Shown: in pieces, positions 1 to 7,831 of the stretch | How positions within the stretch are numbered: the stretch's first letter is position 1 | Layout: the number at the start of each line of letters is the position of its first letter | Assembly: GCF_029767005.1 (NCBI RefSeq) | Contig: NZ_JARUQR010000003.1 | Span: forward strand, 186,001-250,000 | Direction of reading: 5' to 3' | Length of the DNA stretch: 64,000 nucleotides | DNA from: Thiomicrorhabdus sp. ZW0627 | Lineage (GTDB): Bacteria; Pseudomonadota; Gammaproteobacteria; Thiomicrospirales; Thiomicrospiraceae | Translations under genes and position numbers: made by a program | The notes under the pieces: model-generated | Database searches by the model: none | Seen by the model: the letters and a program-made list of their open reading frames with translations, nothing else | Told to the model about the DNA's origin: nothing

Positions 1-85
1 CGGCCATCCACATTACAAGCACAGCGCTCATTAAAAAGTAAAAGGTATCCAGTGCGTAGGATAACTGTAATAAATTTCCTTCCAT
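1..85 (-). CDS. amtB: Ammonium transporter AmtB, N-terminal fragment
   Basis: The first 28 codons of a gene that runs off the left edge of the window. The start ATG is at 85-83, and the translation begins MEGNLLQLSYALDTFYFLMS followed by AVLVMWMA. The ALDTFYFL..VMWMA stretch is the first transmembrane helix of Amt/Mep/Rh ammonium channels. These are trimeric inner-membrane channels that conduct ammonia. The gene lies 18 bp downstream of glnK on the same strand, the standard glnK-amtB operon order, in which GlnK plugs the channel when nitrogen is plentiful. Only the N-terminus is visible, so pore residues cannot be checked. The identification rests on this helix and on the neighbour. Confidence 0.85.
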   Translation of the reverse strand, partial: MEGNLLQLSYALDTFYFLMSAVLVMWMA

Positions 86-103
86 AATTTACTCCAAATT
101 CGC

Positions 104-442
104 TTATAAAGCTTCTTCCCCTGTTTCTGATGTACGCACTCGAATGACCTGTTCTAATGGCAAAACAAAAATTTTCCCGTCACCGATCTTTCCTGTACGT
201 GCTGTTTCCGCAATGCAAGTGACAACCTTTTCCAAGGCGTCGTCTGACACTGCAACCTCGATCATAATCTTGGGTACATAGGAGATTTCATACTCCGCCC
301 CTCGATAGATCTCTTTTTGACCTTTTTGGCGACCATAACCCTTAACTTCGATCGCAGTAAGCCCGTAAGTACCTAATTCAGACAGGGCATCACGAACATC
401 GTCCAACTTATAAGGGTTTATGATCGCTTTAATTAAATTCAT
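104..442 (-). CDS. glnK: Nitrogen regulatory protein P-II (GlnK)
   Basis: A 112-residue PII protein, the exact family length. PII trimers read ATP/ADP and 2-oxoglutarate and, in the GlnK form, block AmtB. The start MNLIKAIINPYKLDDVRDAL is typical. The T-loop carries Tyr51 in YRGAEY, the uridylylation site of proteobacterial PII proteins. The reading frame extends 33 codons upstream, but the ATG at 442 has a strong GGAGG ribosome site just before it and matches the family N-terminus, so I chose it. amtB follows 18 bp downstream, which makes GlnK rather than GlnB the better name. A terminator-like hairpin lies inside its leader (478-514). gltBD, a usual downstream target of nitrogen control, is at the other end of the window. 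Confidence 0.95.
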   Translation of the reverse strand: MNLIKAIINPYKLDDVRDALSELGTYGLTAIEVKGYGRQKGQKEIYRGAEYEISYVPKIMIEVAVSDDALEKVVTCIAETARTGKIGDGKIFVLPLEQVIRVRTSETGEEAL

Positions 443-472
443 ATACGATCTCCTCCGACAAATGAAAATAAT

Positions 473-514
473 GAAAAAGAGCCAACTTACTGATTGAAAA
501 AGTAATTTGGCTCT
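473..514 (-). terminator. Terminator-like hairpin in the glnK leader
   Basis: Read on the minus strand, AGAGCCAA..TTACT (514-501) pairs with AGTAA..TTGGCTCT (491-478) across a 9-nt loop and one mismatch. TTTTCATT follows at once, so it has the form of an intrinsic terminator. It ends only about 36 nt before the glnK ATG, too close for a normal promoter between hairpin and gene. It could end the message of the XRE-cupin gene upstream, or act as an attenuator that glnK transcripts must read through. Confidence 0.6.
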
Positions 515-583
515 AGATGGGTATGGAACAAATACCCGCAACTGACAAGATAATTTAATGCCAGTAAAAAAATATCTATAATA

Positions 584-597
584 AACAACAGGTTGTT
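584..597. promoter_or_regulatory. Palindrome upstream of glnK, possible operator
   Basis: AACAACAGGTTGTT has perfect 6-bp arms around a 2-bp centre. On the minus strand a TATTAT hexamer that could serve as a glnK -10 lies right after it, so the palindrome would overlap the spacer or -35 of such a promoter. I see no good sigma-54 (GG..GC) element in this interval. No regulator can be named from the sequence. Confidence 0.3.
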
Positions 598-661
598 GTT
601 ATTTGGAGGGGATTTGCGTATTGAGGAAGGATTTTATGCACCAGAATGACGGGTATAAATA

Positions 662-1261
662 TTACTCTGGTGCATTGTTGTCATAATGAATGATATTCAA
701 AAAACGGATTGGCACTTCGATCAGTTCTTCCGGTCCGTGTGAGATTTGTGCGTTATAGGTTAAAGAGTCGCCGGGTTTCATGTGATAGGTCTGTTTACCG
801 TGACGATAGATCATTTCACCTTCGAGTAGGTACATGAATACCGTTCCTTCATGACTGAAAGCGGGAAAGATTTCACTTTTGTTGTCGAGAGAAATCAGGA
901 AGGGTTCGAAGGTTTTGCGCGGACCGGTGTCATAAGCCAGTAACTGATAAGTATGCCCGACTTTGGTGCCTCTGCGAACTACTTCCAATGCTTCGTCAGC
1001 TTTGACTAGTTGGGCACCGCCTTCTTCTTCGGAGTCGAATTCTTTGAAGAAAGATGAAATGGGAACACCAAGGGAGCGCGAGATTTTTAGTAATGAGTCC
1101 AAACTTGGAGAGACTTGAGCGTTTTCGATTTTGCTTAACATTCCACGGCTGATACCGGATTGATCCGAGACTTCGGCGATGGTTAGGCCTTGTTTTTTTC
1201 TGACTTTATTGACGACTTTACCGATGTAGACATCGAGAGATTGATTCTGCTTTACGCTCAT
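662..1261 (-). CDS. XRE-family regulator with C-terminal cupin domain
   Basis: A 199-residue protein with two parts. Residues about 12-70 form an XRE-type helix-turn-helix (LTIAEVSDQSGISRGMLSKI, then VSPSLDSLLKISRSLGVPIS). Residues about 118-190 form a small cupin barrel (HEGTVFMYLLEGEM, MKPGDSLTYNAQISHGP). This architecture is that of the PuuR/SutR type of repressor, in which the cupin binds a small metabolite. The ligand cannot be read from the sequence. It is encoded upstream of glnK on the same strand, 219 bp away, so a separate unit is more likely than an operon. Between it and adk lies a 220-bp gap holding the adk terminator and an AACCGG-AA-CCGGTT palindrome at 1367-1380, a candidate autoregulatory site. 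Confidence 0.85.
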   Translation of the reverse strand: MSVKQNQSLDVYIGKVVNKVRKKQGLTIAEVSDQSGISRGMLSKIENAQVSPSLDSLLKISRSLGVPISSFFKEFDSEEEGGAQLVKADEALEVVRRGTKVGHTYQLLAYDTGPRKTFEPFLISLDNKSEIFPAFSHEGTVFMYLLEGEMIYRHGKQTYHMKPGDSLTYNAQISHGPEELIEVPIRFLNIIHYDNNAPE

Positions 1262-1366
1262 AGAGTAATTGCCTTAACACAGTTTTTTGTTATTAAGTTA
1301 AGTGGGATTATACAGAAAATGACGCAGGGGCTTAATAAAAGATACTTGAAAGATGCTTGAAGGGTA

Positions 1367-1380
1367 AACCGGAACCGGTT
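1367..1380. promoter_or_regulatory. Palindrome upstream of the XRE-cupin gene
   Basis: AACCGG-AA-CCGGTT has perfect 6-bp arms, about 105 bp upstream of the XRE-cupin ATG and downstream of the adk terminator. Regulators of this family often bind inverted repeats in their own promoters, so it is a candidate operator. No consensus is known to me for this protein. Confidence 0.3.
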
Positions 1381-1433
1381 AGTTGTTTGATTTAGAGAGA
1401 ATAATGGTGTTTTGAGCGGATACAGGGATGGAA

Positions 1434-1476
1434 TAATTTGGTCGTAACCTGTATGAGATAGTTACGACCAAATTTA
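1434..1476 (-). terminator. Hairpin terminator of adk
   Basis: AATTTGGTCGTAAC at 1435-1448 pairs with GTTACGACCAAATT at 1461-1474, a perfect 14-bp stem with a 12-nt loop, starting just past the adk stop codon. The run of T after the stem is short on the minus strand, but the stem is exceptionally stable and correctly placed. Confidence 0.7.
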
Positions 1477-1481
1477 AGGAA

Positions 1482-2144
<663 letters not shown>

Positions 2145-2224
2145 TTAAGTGAATAATCGGTTCAAAATATGCGGCATATTATACGGCTATACGACGAGAA
2201 TTAAAGTGCCGTAGATCATGTGTC

Positions 2225-3118
2225 CTAAACGGCTGACGGATTTGATGACAAGAGTTGCGTAATCATCTTTTCTGCCTGGTGTTCGTAATGGCCGCCGAAT
2301 AGGTTGAAGTGGTTCAGAATGTGGTAGAGGTTGTAGAGCGGTTTTCGCTGTTGATAGCCTTCGTCGATTGGAAAGACTTCGTTGTAGCCAATGTAGAACT
2401 GGCTTGAGAATCCACCGAACAGTTCGGTCATAGCCAGATCGGTTTCACGGTCACCGTAATAGCAGGCCGGATCAAAAACCACCGCATCGCCCTCGGTGGT
2501 GAAGGCGCTGTTACCACCCCATAAGTCTCCGTGTAGCAGTGATGCTGCAGGTTGATAGTTGTGGAACCACTCCGGAAGTTTCTCAATCAACTGAACCCCT
2601 TGGTCGTACAAAGAACGGGATGCGCCGCGTAATTGCGCCAGTTCAAGTTGTGGGCGAAGACGTTGTTCGCCGTAGAATCCGATCCAGTCTGAGTGCCAGT
2701 GGTTGGATTGTAGGGTATGGCCGATGTAGTTGTCTTCAAACCATCCGAAAGGTTGCGGTTTGTGATTGATATGGTGGTGCATCAGTGCCAAATCGCGTCC
2801 CCGCTGTGCATCGTCACCGTGCGATGTAAGTTGCAGATGTTCCATTAATAACCAGGCCTGTTCATTATGCAGTCCATAACCGATTGGCTTTGGGCACAGA
2901 AAGCTGTGGGAGTGTGTGATAGCTTCGAGGTTGTGCGCTTCGGTTTCAAACATAGGCAGGGATTGAGCGCGATTGAGTTTGAGGAAATAGTTGCCCTCGG
3001 AGGTATGCAGCTGATAGGCCTGGTGAATATCACCGCCGGCCACTGGCGCGGCGGTTTGAATTTGGATTTCACGCTTTAGGGTTGTGCTTAAGGTGTTGGA
3101 AAATTCGGACCAATCCAT
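2225..3118 (-). CDS. Fructosamine/ketosamine kinase family protein
   Basis: A 297-residue protein kinase-like phosphotransferase of the fructosamine-3-kinase family (E. coli YniA type). The N-lobe has GGDIHQAYQL (nucleotide loop) and YFLKLNR (ATP-contacting Lys). The catalytic loop is SLLHGDLWGGN, and VVFDPACYYGDRETDLAM provides the metal-binding Asp. Family members phosphorylate sugar-derived ketoamines and so help repair glycated proteins, but the substrate here is unproven. It follows mrcA by 33 bp on the same strand, so the two are probably co-transcribed. Confidence 0.9.
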   Translation of the reverse strand: MDWSEFSNTLSTTLKREIQIQTAAPVAGGDIHQAYQLHTSEGNYFLKLNRAQSLPMFETEAHNLEAITHSHSFLCPKPIGYGLHNEQAWLLMEHLQLTSHGDDAQRGRDLALMHHHINHKPQPFGWFEDNYIGHTLQSNHWHSDWIGFYGEQRLRPQLELAQLRGASRSLYDQGVQLIEKLPEWFHNYQPAASLLHGDLWGGNSAFTTEGDAVVFDPACYYGDRETDLAMTELFGGFSSQFYIGYNEVFPIDEGYQQRKPLYNLYHILNHFNLFGGHYEHQAEKMITQLLSSNPSAV

Positions 3119-3151
3119 CTGCTTGTCTCCCTTCTGGTGTGTTTGGCTTCG

Positions 3152-5563
3152 CTACTCGAAAAGTTCTTCGGTAATCTGACGAATCTTGGTTTGGGTGATG
3201 TCCGGAACCTCAGGGGCGTTGTCCGCTTTGAACACCTCGAAGAACGCACCCGGAGTATCCGCCGGAACCGCTTCACCGGTATCCGGATTGATCGGCACAT
3301 TGACCAGTCCGTCCGGACGGGCAAACGGCACGTTCGGGGAATCGGCCAAGGCGACTCGCATATAGTCGATCCAGATAGGCAAGGCCGCGCGTCCGCCGAC
3401 CTCGCGGCGTCCCAATGTCGAAGGCTTATCGAAACCTACCCAGACCGTGGTCACGACATCGGGATTGAAGCCGGAGAACCAGGCGTCTTTCTGCTCGTTG
3501 GTGGTTCCGGTTTTACCGGCGATGTCTTCACGTTTTAATACGTTTGCTTTGCGGCCGGATCCGTAACGGATAACGTCTTGCATCAAAGACGTGGTCAGAT
3601 AAGCGGTTTGCGGACTGATGACGCGCGGTGCGCTGTTCGGATCGTCTTCCATGCACTGTACCGCACAAGCGGTTTTCGGTTGTGCTCGGTAGATGACGTC
3701 GCCGTTGAAATCACGCACTTCTTTGATCAGGTATGGCGTGATCTTATAGCCGGTATTGGCGAAGGTCGCATAGGCCTGCACGATTTGCCAAGGCGTGAAC
3801 TGTGCGCTTCCCAAGGCCAAAGACAGATCGCGGTGTTTGTTCATTTCTTCCTCTGGCAGCCCGAACCGTTGGACGTAATCGATGGTGTAGTTGATACCGA
3901 TACGTCTTAATAGTCGGATAGACACCAGGTTACGTGAATAGGCCAGCGCTTTTCTCAATCGGGTCGGGCCATAGAAACGCCCCGAATAGTTTTCCGGACG
4001 CCAGACATCTTCAAGCGCCCGGTCATGGAATACCACAGGCGCATCGTTGATGACGGTCGCAGGTGTCAGACCCTTATCGAAAGCAGCCGTGTATAAGAAA
4101 GGCTTAAAGTTCGAACCGGGCTGACGCTGTGCCTGAACCACGCGATTGAATTTACTGCGGAAATAGTCGAAACCGCCTACTAGGGCAAGAATCTGCCCAT
4201 CTTTAGGTGCTACGGAAATCAAAGCTGCTTCCGTCAGCGGATCCTGAGCCAACTGCCAGCGGCCATCTAGTTCCTGTAGGTAAATAATGTCGCCGACTTT
4301 CAGGACATCTTCCGGTTTGCTCGGTTTGGGCCCCATTTTATTGACGTCAATATAGGGGGAAGCCCACTCCATTGTTTCGAAAGGAATGCTGACGATCTTG
4401 CCGTCCTGCATCATTACTTCGGTATCGGTTTTGGCGAAACGGGTGACGATTCCGGTTTCCAGGTGCCCGTATTTCGGAATTTCGTTGAGCGTGTCCAGCA
4501 TCTGAGTCTGATCCGTCATTTCAGTCGGTGTCAGGTGTTTGACCGGCCCGCGGTAACCGTGGCGACGCTCGTATTCCTGTAAGCCGTTGCGAACCGCCTG
4601 GTTCGCTTCGTTTTGCAGACGGCTGTTGATGCTGGTGACGATGGTCAAACCTTGTTTGAGTGCATCTTCCCCGAAGTGTTCGATTGCGAAACTGCGGGCC
4701 ATTTCGGCAACGTAACCGGCTTCAATGTCAATGCGTGCGCCGACGCGTTTGGCATGGACTTCGACGTTTTGGGCCTCGTTCATCTCTTCTTCAGTGATGA
4801 ATCCTTGTTCATACATGCGGCGCAACACATAGTTGCGGCGAAGCTTGGCGCGTTCGGGATCGGCAATCGGGTTGTACGCGGAAGGTGCTTTTGGCAACCC
4901 GGCGATCATCGCATATTCGTCAAGCGATAGTTCGTTGATAGGTTTTCCGTAATAGGTCTGTGCCGCGGCCGCTACTCCGTACGAACGGTAGCCTAGAAAT
5001 ATCTTGTTAAGATAGAGCGCCAGGATTTCCTGCTTGCTGATCTCATGCTCGATTTTATAGGCGAGAATGATTTCGTTGAGTTTACGTAAATAGGTCTTTT
5101 CCTTGGTCAGAAAGAAGTTTCGTGCAACCTGCATGGTAATGGTCGAGCCCCCGGATTTCTTGCTTCCGGTGGTGACTAACTCATAGACGGCTCGCGCCAA
5201 GCCTTTGAAATCGACCCCGCCGTGTTCAAAGAAGCTCTCGTCTTCGGCAGAGATAATAGCTTGGGTCATGCGTTCCGGAATTTCGGTATAGTCAAGCGGG
5301 ATTCGTTTCTTGGTACCGATTTCGCTGATTAATTTGCCGTCTTCACTGACAATACGAAGCGGTACCTGGTAGGTAACGTCTTTCAGGGAGGTGGCATCCG
5401 GAAGGGTTGGATAGACTGTGAACACATAGAATGTCATCGCCAACAAAGGTGTAACGATGAAGCTGAAAAAAGCGGATAGCCAAAGGAAGCGTTTGAGTTT
5501 ACGTTTCGGTTTTTTTGGGGCTTGCTGCTGTGATTCAGGTGGTTGAGGGGTCGTGTCGCTCAT
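3152..5563 (-). CDS. mrcA: Penicillin-binding protein 1A (bifunctional transglycosylase/transpeptidase)
   Basis: An 803-residue class A PBP that polymerises and cross-links peptidoglycan. A basic cytoplasmic tail precedes one membrane anchor (about 28-50). The glycosyltransferase domain shows EDESFFEHGG with catalytic Glu107, then GGSTITMQVARN and LNKIFLG. An OB-like insertion lies near 315-430, as in PBP1A. The transpeptidase motifs are all present: SxxK as S484-N-F-K487, SRN at 543-545 and KTG at 684-686. In many gammaproteobacteria mrcA lies beside the pilMNOPQ genes. Here its neighbours are a small membrane protein and the fructosamine-kinase-like gene. Confidence 0.96.
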   Translation of the reverse strand: MSDTTPQPPESQQQAPKKPKRKLKRFLWLSAFFSFIVTPLLAMTFYVFTVYPTLPDATSLKDVTYQVPLRIVSEDGKLISEIGTKKRIPLDYTEIPERMTQAIISAEDESFFEHGGVDFKGLARAVYELVTTGSKKSGGSTITMQVARNFFLTKEKTYLRKLNEIILAYKIEHEISKQEILALYLNKIFLGYRSYGVAAAAQTYYGKPINELSLDEYAMIAGLPKAPSAYNPIADPERAKLRRNYVLRRMYEQGFITEEEMNEAQNVEVHAKRVGARIDIEAGYVAEMARSFAIEHFGEDALKQGLTIVTSINSRLQNEANQAVRNGLQEYERRHGYRGPVKHLTPTEMTDQTQMLDTLNEIPKYGHLETGIVTRFAKTDTEVMMQDGKIVSIPFETMEWASPYIDVNKMGPKPSKPEDVLKVGDIIYLQELDGRWQLAQDPLTEAALISVAPKDGQILALVGGFDYFRSKFNRVVQAQRQPGSNFKPFLYTAAFDKGLTPATVINDAPVVFHDRALEDVWRPENYSGRFYGPTRLRKALAYSRNLVSIRLLRRIGINYTIDYVQRFGLPEEEMNKHRDLSLALGSAQFTPWQIVQAYATFANTGYKITPYLIKEVRDFNGDVIYRAQPKTACAVQCMEDDPNSAPRVISPQTAYLTTSLMQDVIRYGSGRKANVLKREDIAGKTGTTNEQKDAWFSGFNPDVVTTVWVGFDKPSTLGRREVGGRAALPIWIDYMRVALADSPNVPFARPDGLVNVPINPDTGEAVPADTPGAFFEVFKADNAPEVPDITQTKIRQITEELFE

Positions 5564-5692
5564 AAGTGCTCTGGTTGTGGCGTTTTAGCTTGGTTATTAA
5601 TTAGTTAGACCTTTAAACAAGTCGTCATTATACCTATTTATTGCCCGAAAAGGCATTTGCGGCGCTAAAAGTAATCCTTTGCCAGAACGCAA

Positions 5693-5717
5693 AAACCCAG
5701 CGTTTGCTGGGCTTTTT
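5693..5717 (-). terminator. Terminator of the small membrane protein gene
   Basis: CCCAGC (5696-5701) and GCTGGG (5706-5711) form a short stem with a GTTT loop, flanked by A and T runs on both sides, so it can work in either direction. On the minus strand it lies 40 bp past the stop of the 71-residue gene and before mrcA, insulating the two. Confidence 0.75.
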
Positions 5718-5751
5718 AAACTCGACTTGGCTCTGTTACAGAGCTGGGTAC

Positions 5752-5967
5752 TTAAGAGTTTTTGCTGTAACGACCGGTTTTGATGTCGCTCCACATCATA
5801 TATAGGTTTCCGACTACGATGAAAGCAATAGCAGAAACGACACCGATCACACCGATAGCAACCTGTAGGGATTGAGGAAGAATATCAGCCCAAATTCCTA
5901 GTAGGACAGCCAAAGGAATGACAACCGCTACAACGATGGTCAATAGCATTTTTGTTAAATTACTCAT
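5752..5967 (-). CDS. Small two-TM membrane protein of unknown function
   Basis: A 71-residue protein I do not recognise. Two hydrophobic helices (about 5-27 and 34-58) are separated by a short loop (ADILPQS), and the C-terminal tail is basic and polar (SDIKTGRYSKNS). It has its own terminator, and a perfect FNR-type box lies 85 bp upstream of its ATG, so it looks like a separately controlled single gene. Low-oxygen control is inferred from that box only. The good hydrophobic pattern and the isolated expression signals argue that it is real. Confidence 0.65.
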   Translation of the reverse strand: MSNLTKMLLTIVVAVVIPLAVLLGIWADILPQSLQVAIGVIGVVSAIAFIVVGNLYMMWSDIKTGRYSKNS

Positions 5968-6051
5968 AGTAATGCGCCTCAGATAAATATTATTGGTTTT
6001 ATAACAGTTGGAACTATACTTTTCTTAAGGTCGAATTTCAAATAAAAATGA

Positions 6052-6065
6052 TTGATTTCAATCAA
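6052..6065. promoter_or_regulatory. FNR/ANR-type binding site
   Basis: TTGAT-TTCA-ATCAA is an exact match to the 5-4-5 consensus bound by FNR/ANR oxygen sensors. It lies between the stop of yicC and the start of the 71-residue membrane protein gene, both on the minus strand. A TATAGT hexamer (6018-6013, minus strand) is a possible -10, which would put the box upstream of the classic -41.5 position. Activation geometry is therefore uncertain. Confidence 0.55.
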
Positions 6066-6110
6066 GAAACGTTACTGATCAAATCTTGGTTTTGAAAACA
6101 AATTATTTGA

Positions 6111-6980
6111 TTATTCAATATTTTGCACCTGTTCTCTCATCTGTTCGATCAGCACTTTGAGTTCGACGCTGATTTGTGAGGTGCGGCTGTCTGCAGACTT
6201 GGAACCCAGTGTATTGGCTTCGCGATTGAGTTCCTGCATCAGGAAATCCAATCGGCGGCCGATGGCGTCTTTCGATTCCATCACGTGGCGGACTTCGGTC
6301 AAATGCGTGCGCAGGCGATCCAGCTCTTCTTGCACGTCCAGTTTCTGGGCCAAAATGGCAACTTCCTGATGCAGTCGCATTTCGTCGAATTCTTCCACTA
6401 AGGTTAAGATGCGTTCCCGTAGCTTTTCGGTCTGGGTTGCGATGATTTCGGGTAATAAGCGTTGAGCTTCGTCGACATAATGGGCGATGGCGTCGCAGCG
6501 TTCCAGAATGATTGCTTTCAGGGCGGAACCTTCTCGCAGGCGGTTTTCGTTCAGAGCGTTCAGGGTGTTCTGTAAGCCTTCGAAAAGTTCCGCTTCCTGT
6601 TGCTCCAGAGCGGATTCATCCACTAGTTCACTGCCGAGCACGCCGGGCCAGTTCAGAACTTCCAAAGGATTGACCTGAGTGGCTTCCATTAGAGTCTGTT
6701 GCACTTCACATATTGCTTGGGAGAGGGGCTGCAAAACCGATTGGTTCACCTTAAAGGCTTGTTGGGATTGATTGTCGGAAACTCTAAGGGTGACTTCGAC
6801 TTTGCCTCGGTGCAGATTGTGTTTAATCTGCTCGCGGATTTTCATTTCCAGATGACGCTGGTTCTCCGGCAGCTTGAAATAGGTCTCCAAGAATCGTTGG
6901 TTGACCGAGCGGATCTCCCAACTGAAATTGCCCCAGTCTGCTGTATTTTGCGTGCGTGCGAAAGCGGTCATGCTTTTCAT
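6111..6980 (-). CDS. yicC: YicC-family endoribonuclease
   Basis: A 289-residue protein with the YicC N-terminal signature (MKSMTAFAR, then WEIRSVNQRFLETYFKLPE) and the conserved C-terminal DUF1732 block (KDAIGRRLDFLMQELNREANTLGSKSADS). Family members are hexameric RNases that act on small RNAs and other transcripts. Length is normal. It is divergent from rdgB. In enterobacteria yicC is next to rph, which is absent here. yicC is followed by a noncoding gap with the FNR box. Confidence 0.93.
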   Translation of the reverse strand: MKSMTAFARTQNTADWGNFSWEIRSVNQRFLETYFKLPENQRHLEMKIREQIKHNLHRGKVEVTLRVSDNQSQQAFKVNQSVLQPLSQAICEVQQTLMEATQVNPLEVLNWPGVLGSELVDESALEQQEAELFEGLQNTLNALNENRLREGSALKAIILERCDAIAHYVDEAQRLLPEIIATQTEKLRERILTLVEEFDEMRLHQEVAILAQKLDVQEELDRLRTHLTEVRHVMESKDAIGRRLDFLMQELNREANTLGSKSADSRTSQISVELKVLIEQMREQVQNIE

Positions 6981-7127
6981 CGGATAGACTCCATCGTCTT
7001 ACTCACGAATAACTCGTTGGTTTATAATGCGATTCATTCTACCGCTTATCGGGGGAAGTAAACAGTGGTAGCGCTTATCGAAACCGGTAATCGTTTTAGG
7101 GTTAATGTGAACAGGCAGGAGTAGTGA

Positions 7128-7730
7128 ATGAATCAGGTGGTGTTGGCGACCGGTAATGCGGGCAAGATCAAAGAGATGTCGGAAATCCTTCAGCCTTTGG
7201 GCTGGGGTGTGAAGCCTCAATTTGAGTTCTTTGAAGGTGAAGCGGACGAAACAGGCCTTTCGTTCATCGAGAACGCGATTTTGAAAGCGCGCTTTGCCTG
7301 CGAACAGACCGGCTTGCCGGCAATCGCCGACGATTCCGGTATTGAGGTTTCGGCGCTACAAGGGCGTCCAGGTATCTATTCCGCCCGTTATGCGGGAGCG
7401 AAAGCCAGTGACGAAGAGAATCTTCAGAAGTTGTTGGCTGATATGGATGAGGTGCCGTCGTGTATGCGTCAGGCGAGTTACTATTGCGCGATGGTGTTCT
7501 GCCGTCATGCCGCCGATCCGACGCCGTTGATTGGTCTGGGTCGTTGGAAGGGTGAAATTGGTCACGAACCGAAAGGCGATGGCGGATTCGGCTACGACCC
7601 GATATTTGTACTGCCGGAATTTGGAAAAACGGCGGCGGAAATCTCCAAGGAAGAGAAAAACAGTGTCAGTCATCGAGCCCAAGCGTTGAATGCGCTGGTG
7701 GAGCAGATTAAAGAGCTGGGGCATTATTAG
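7128..7730 (+). CDS. rdgB: dITP/XTP pyrophosphatase
   Basis: A 200-residue HAM1/RdgB enzyme that hydrolyses dITP, ITP and XTP to monophosphates and so keeps deaminated purines out of DNA. The substrate loop VLATGNAGKIKEM opens the protein, followed by ADDSGIEVSAL with the metal-binding Asp pair, GIYSARYAG, and the C-terminal GGFGYDPIF and SHRAQAL motifs. A GGAG ribosome site lies upstream of the ATG. It is transcribed away from yicC and ends at the strong paired-palindrome terminator. Confidence 0.96.
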   Translation: MNQVVLATGNAGKIKEMSEILQPLGWGVKPQFEFFEGEADETGLSFIENAILKARFACEQTGLPAIADDSGIEVSALQGRPGIYSARYAGAKASDEENLQKLLADMDEVPSCMRQASYYCAMVFCRHAADPTPLIGLGRWKGEIGHEPKGDGGFGYDPIFVLPEFGKTAAEISKEEKNSVSHRAQALNALVEQIKELGHY

Positions 7731-7759
7731 GATTTGATCGGGAATCTGTTTTCAAAACT

Positions 7760-7806
7760 GAACAGGCCTGGTCGGAATGATTCCGACCAGGCCTGTTTGT
7801 TTTTAC
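7760..7806 (+). terminator. Terminator built from two inverted CAGGCCTG motifs
   Basis: AACAGGCCTGGTCGGAA (7761-7777) pairs perfectly with TTCCGACCAGGCCTGTT (7781-7797), a 17-bp stem with a 3-nt loop, followed by TTGTTTTT. It lies between convergent rdgB and the beta-CASP gene and could serve both. Each arm contains one copy of the over-represented CAGGCCTG palindrome. Confidence 0.85.
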
Positions 7807-7831
7807 GGATTTTTTGTCTTCGTTTTTTCGT

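Noticed and set aside
442-662. Sigma-54 promoter for glnK
   Set aside because: Expected from biology, but no GG-N10-GC pair with proper flanks was found on the minus strand.
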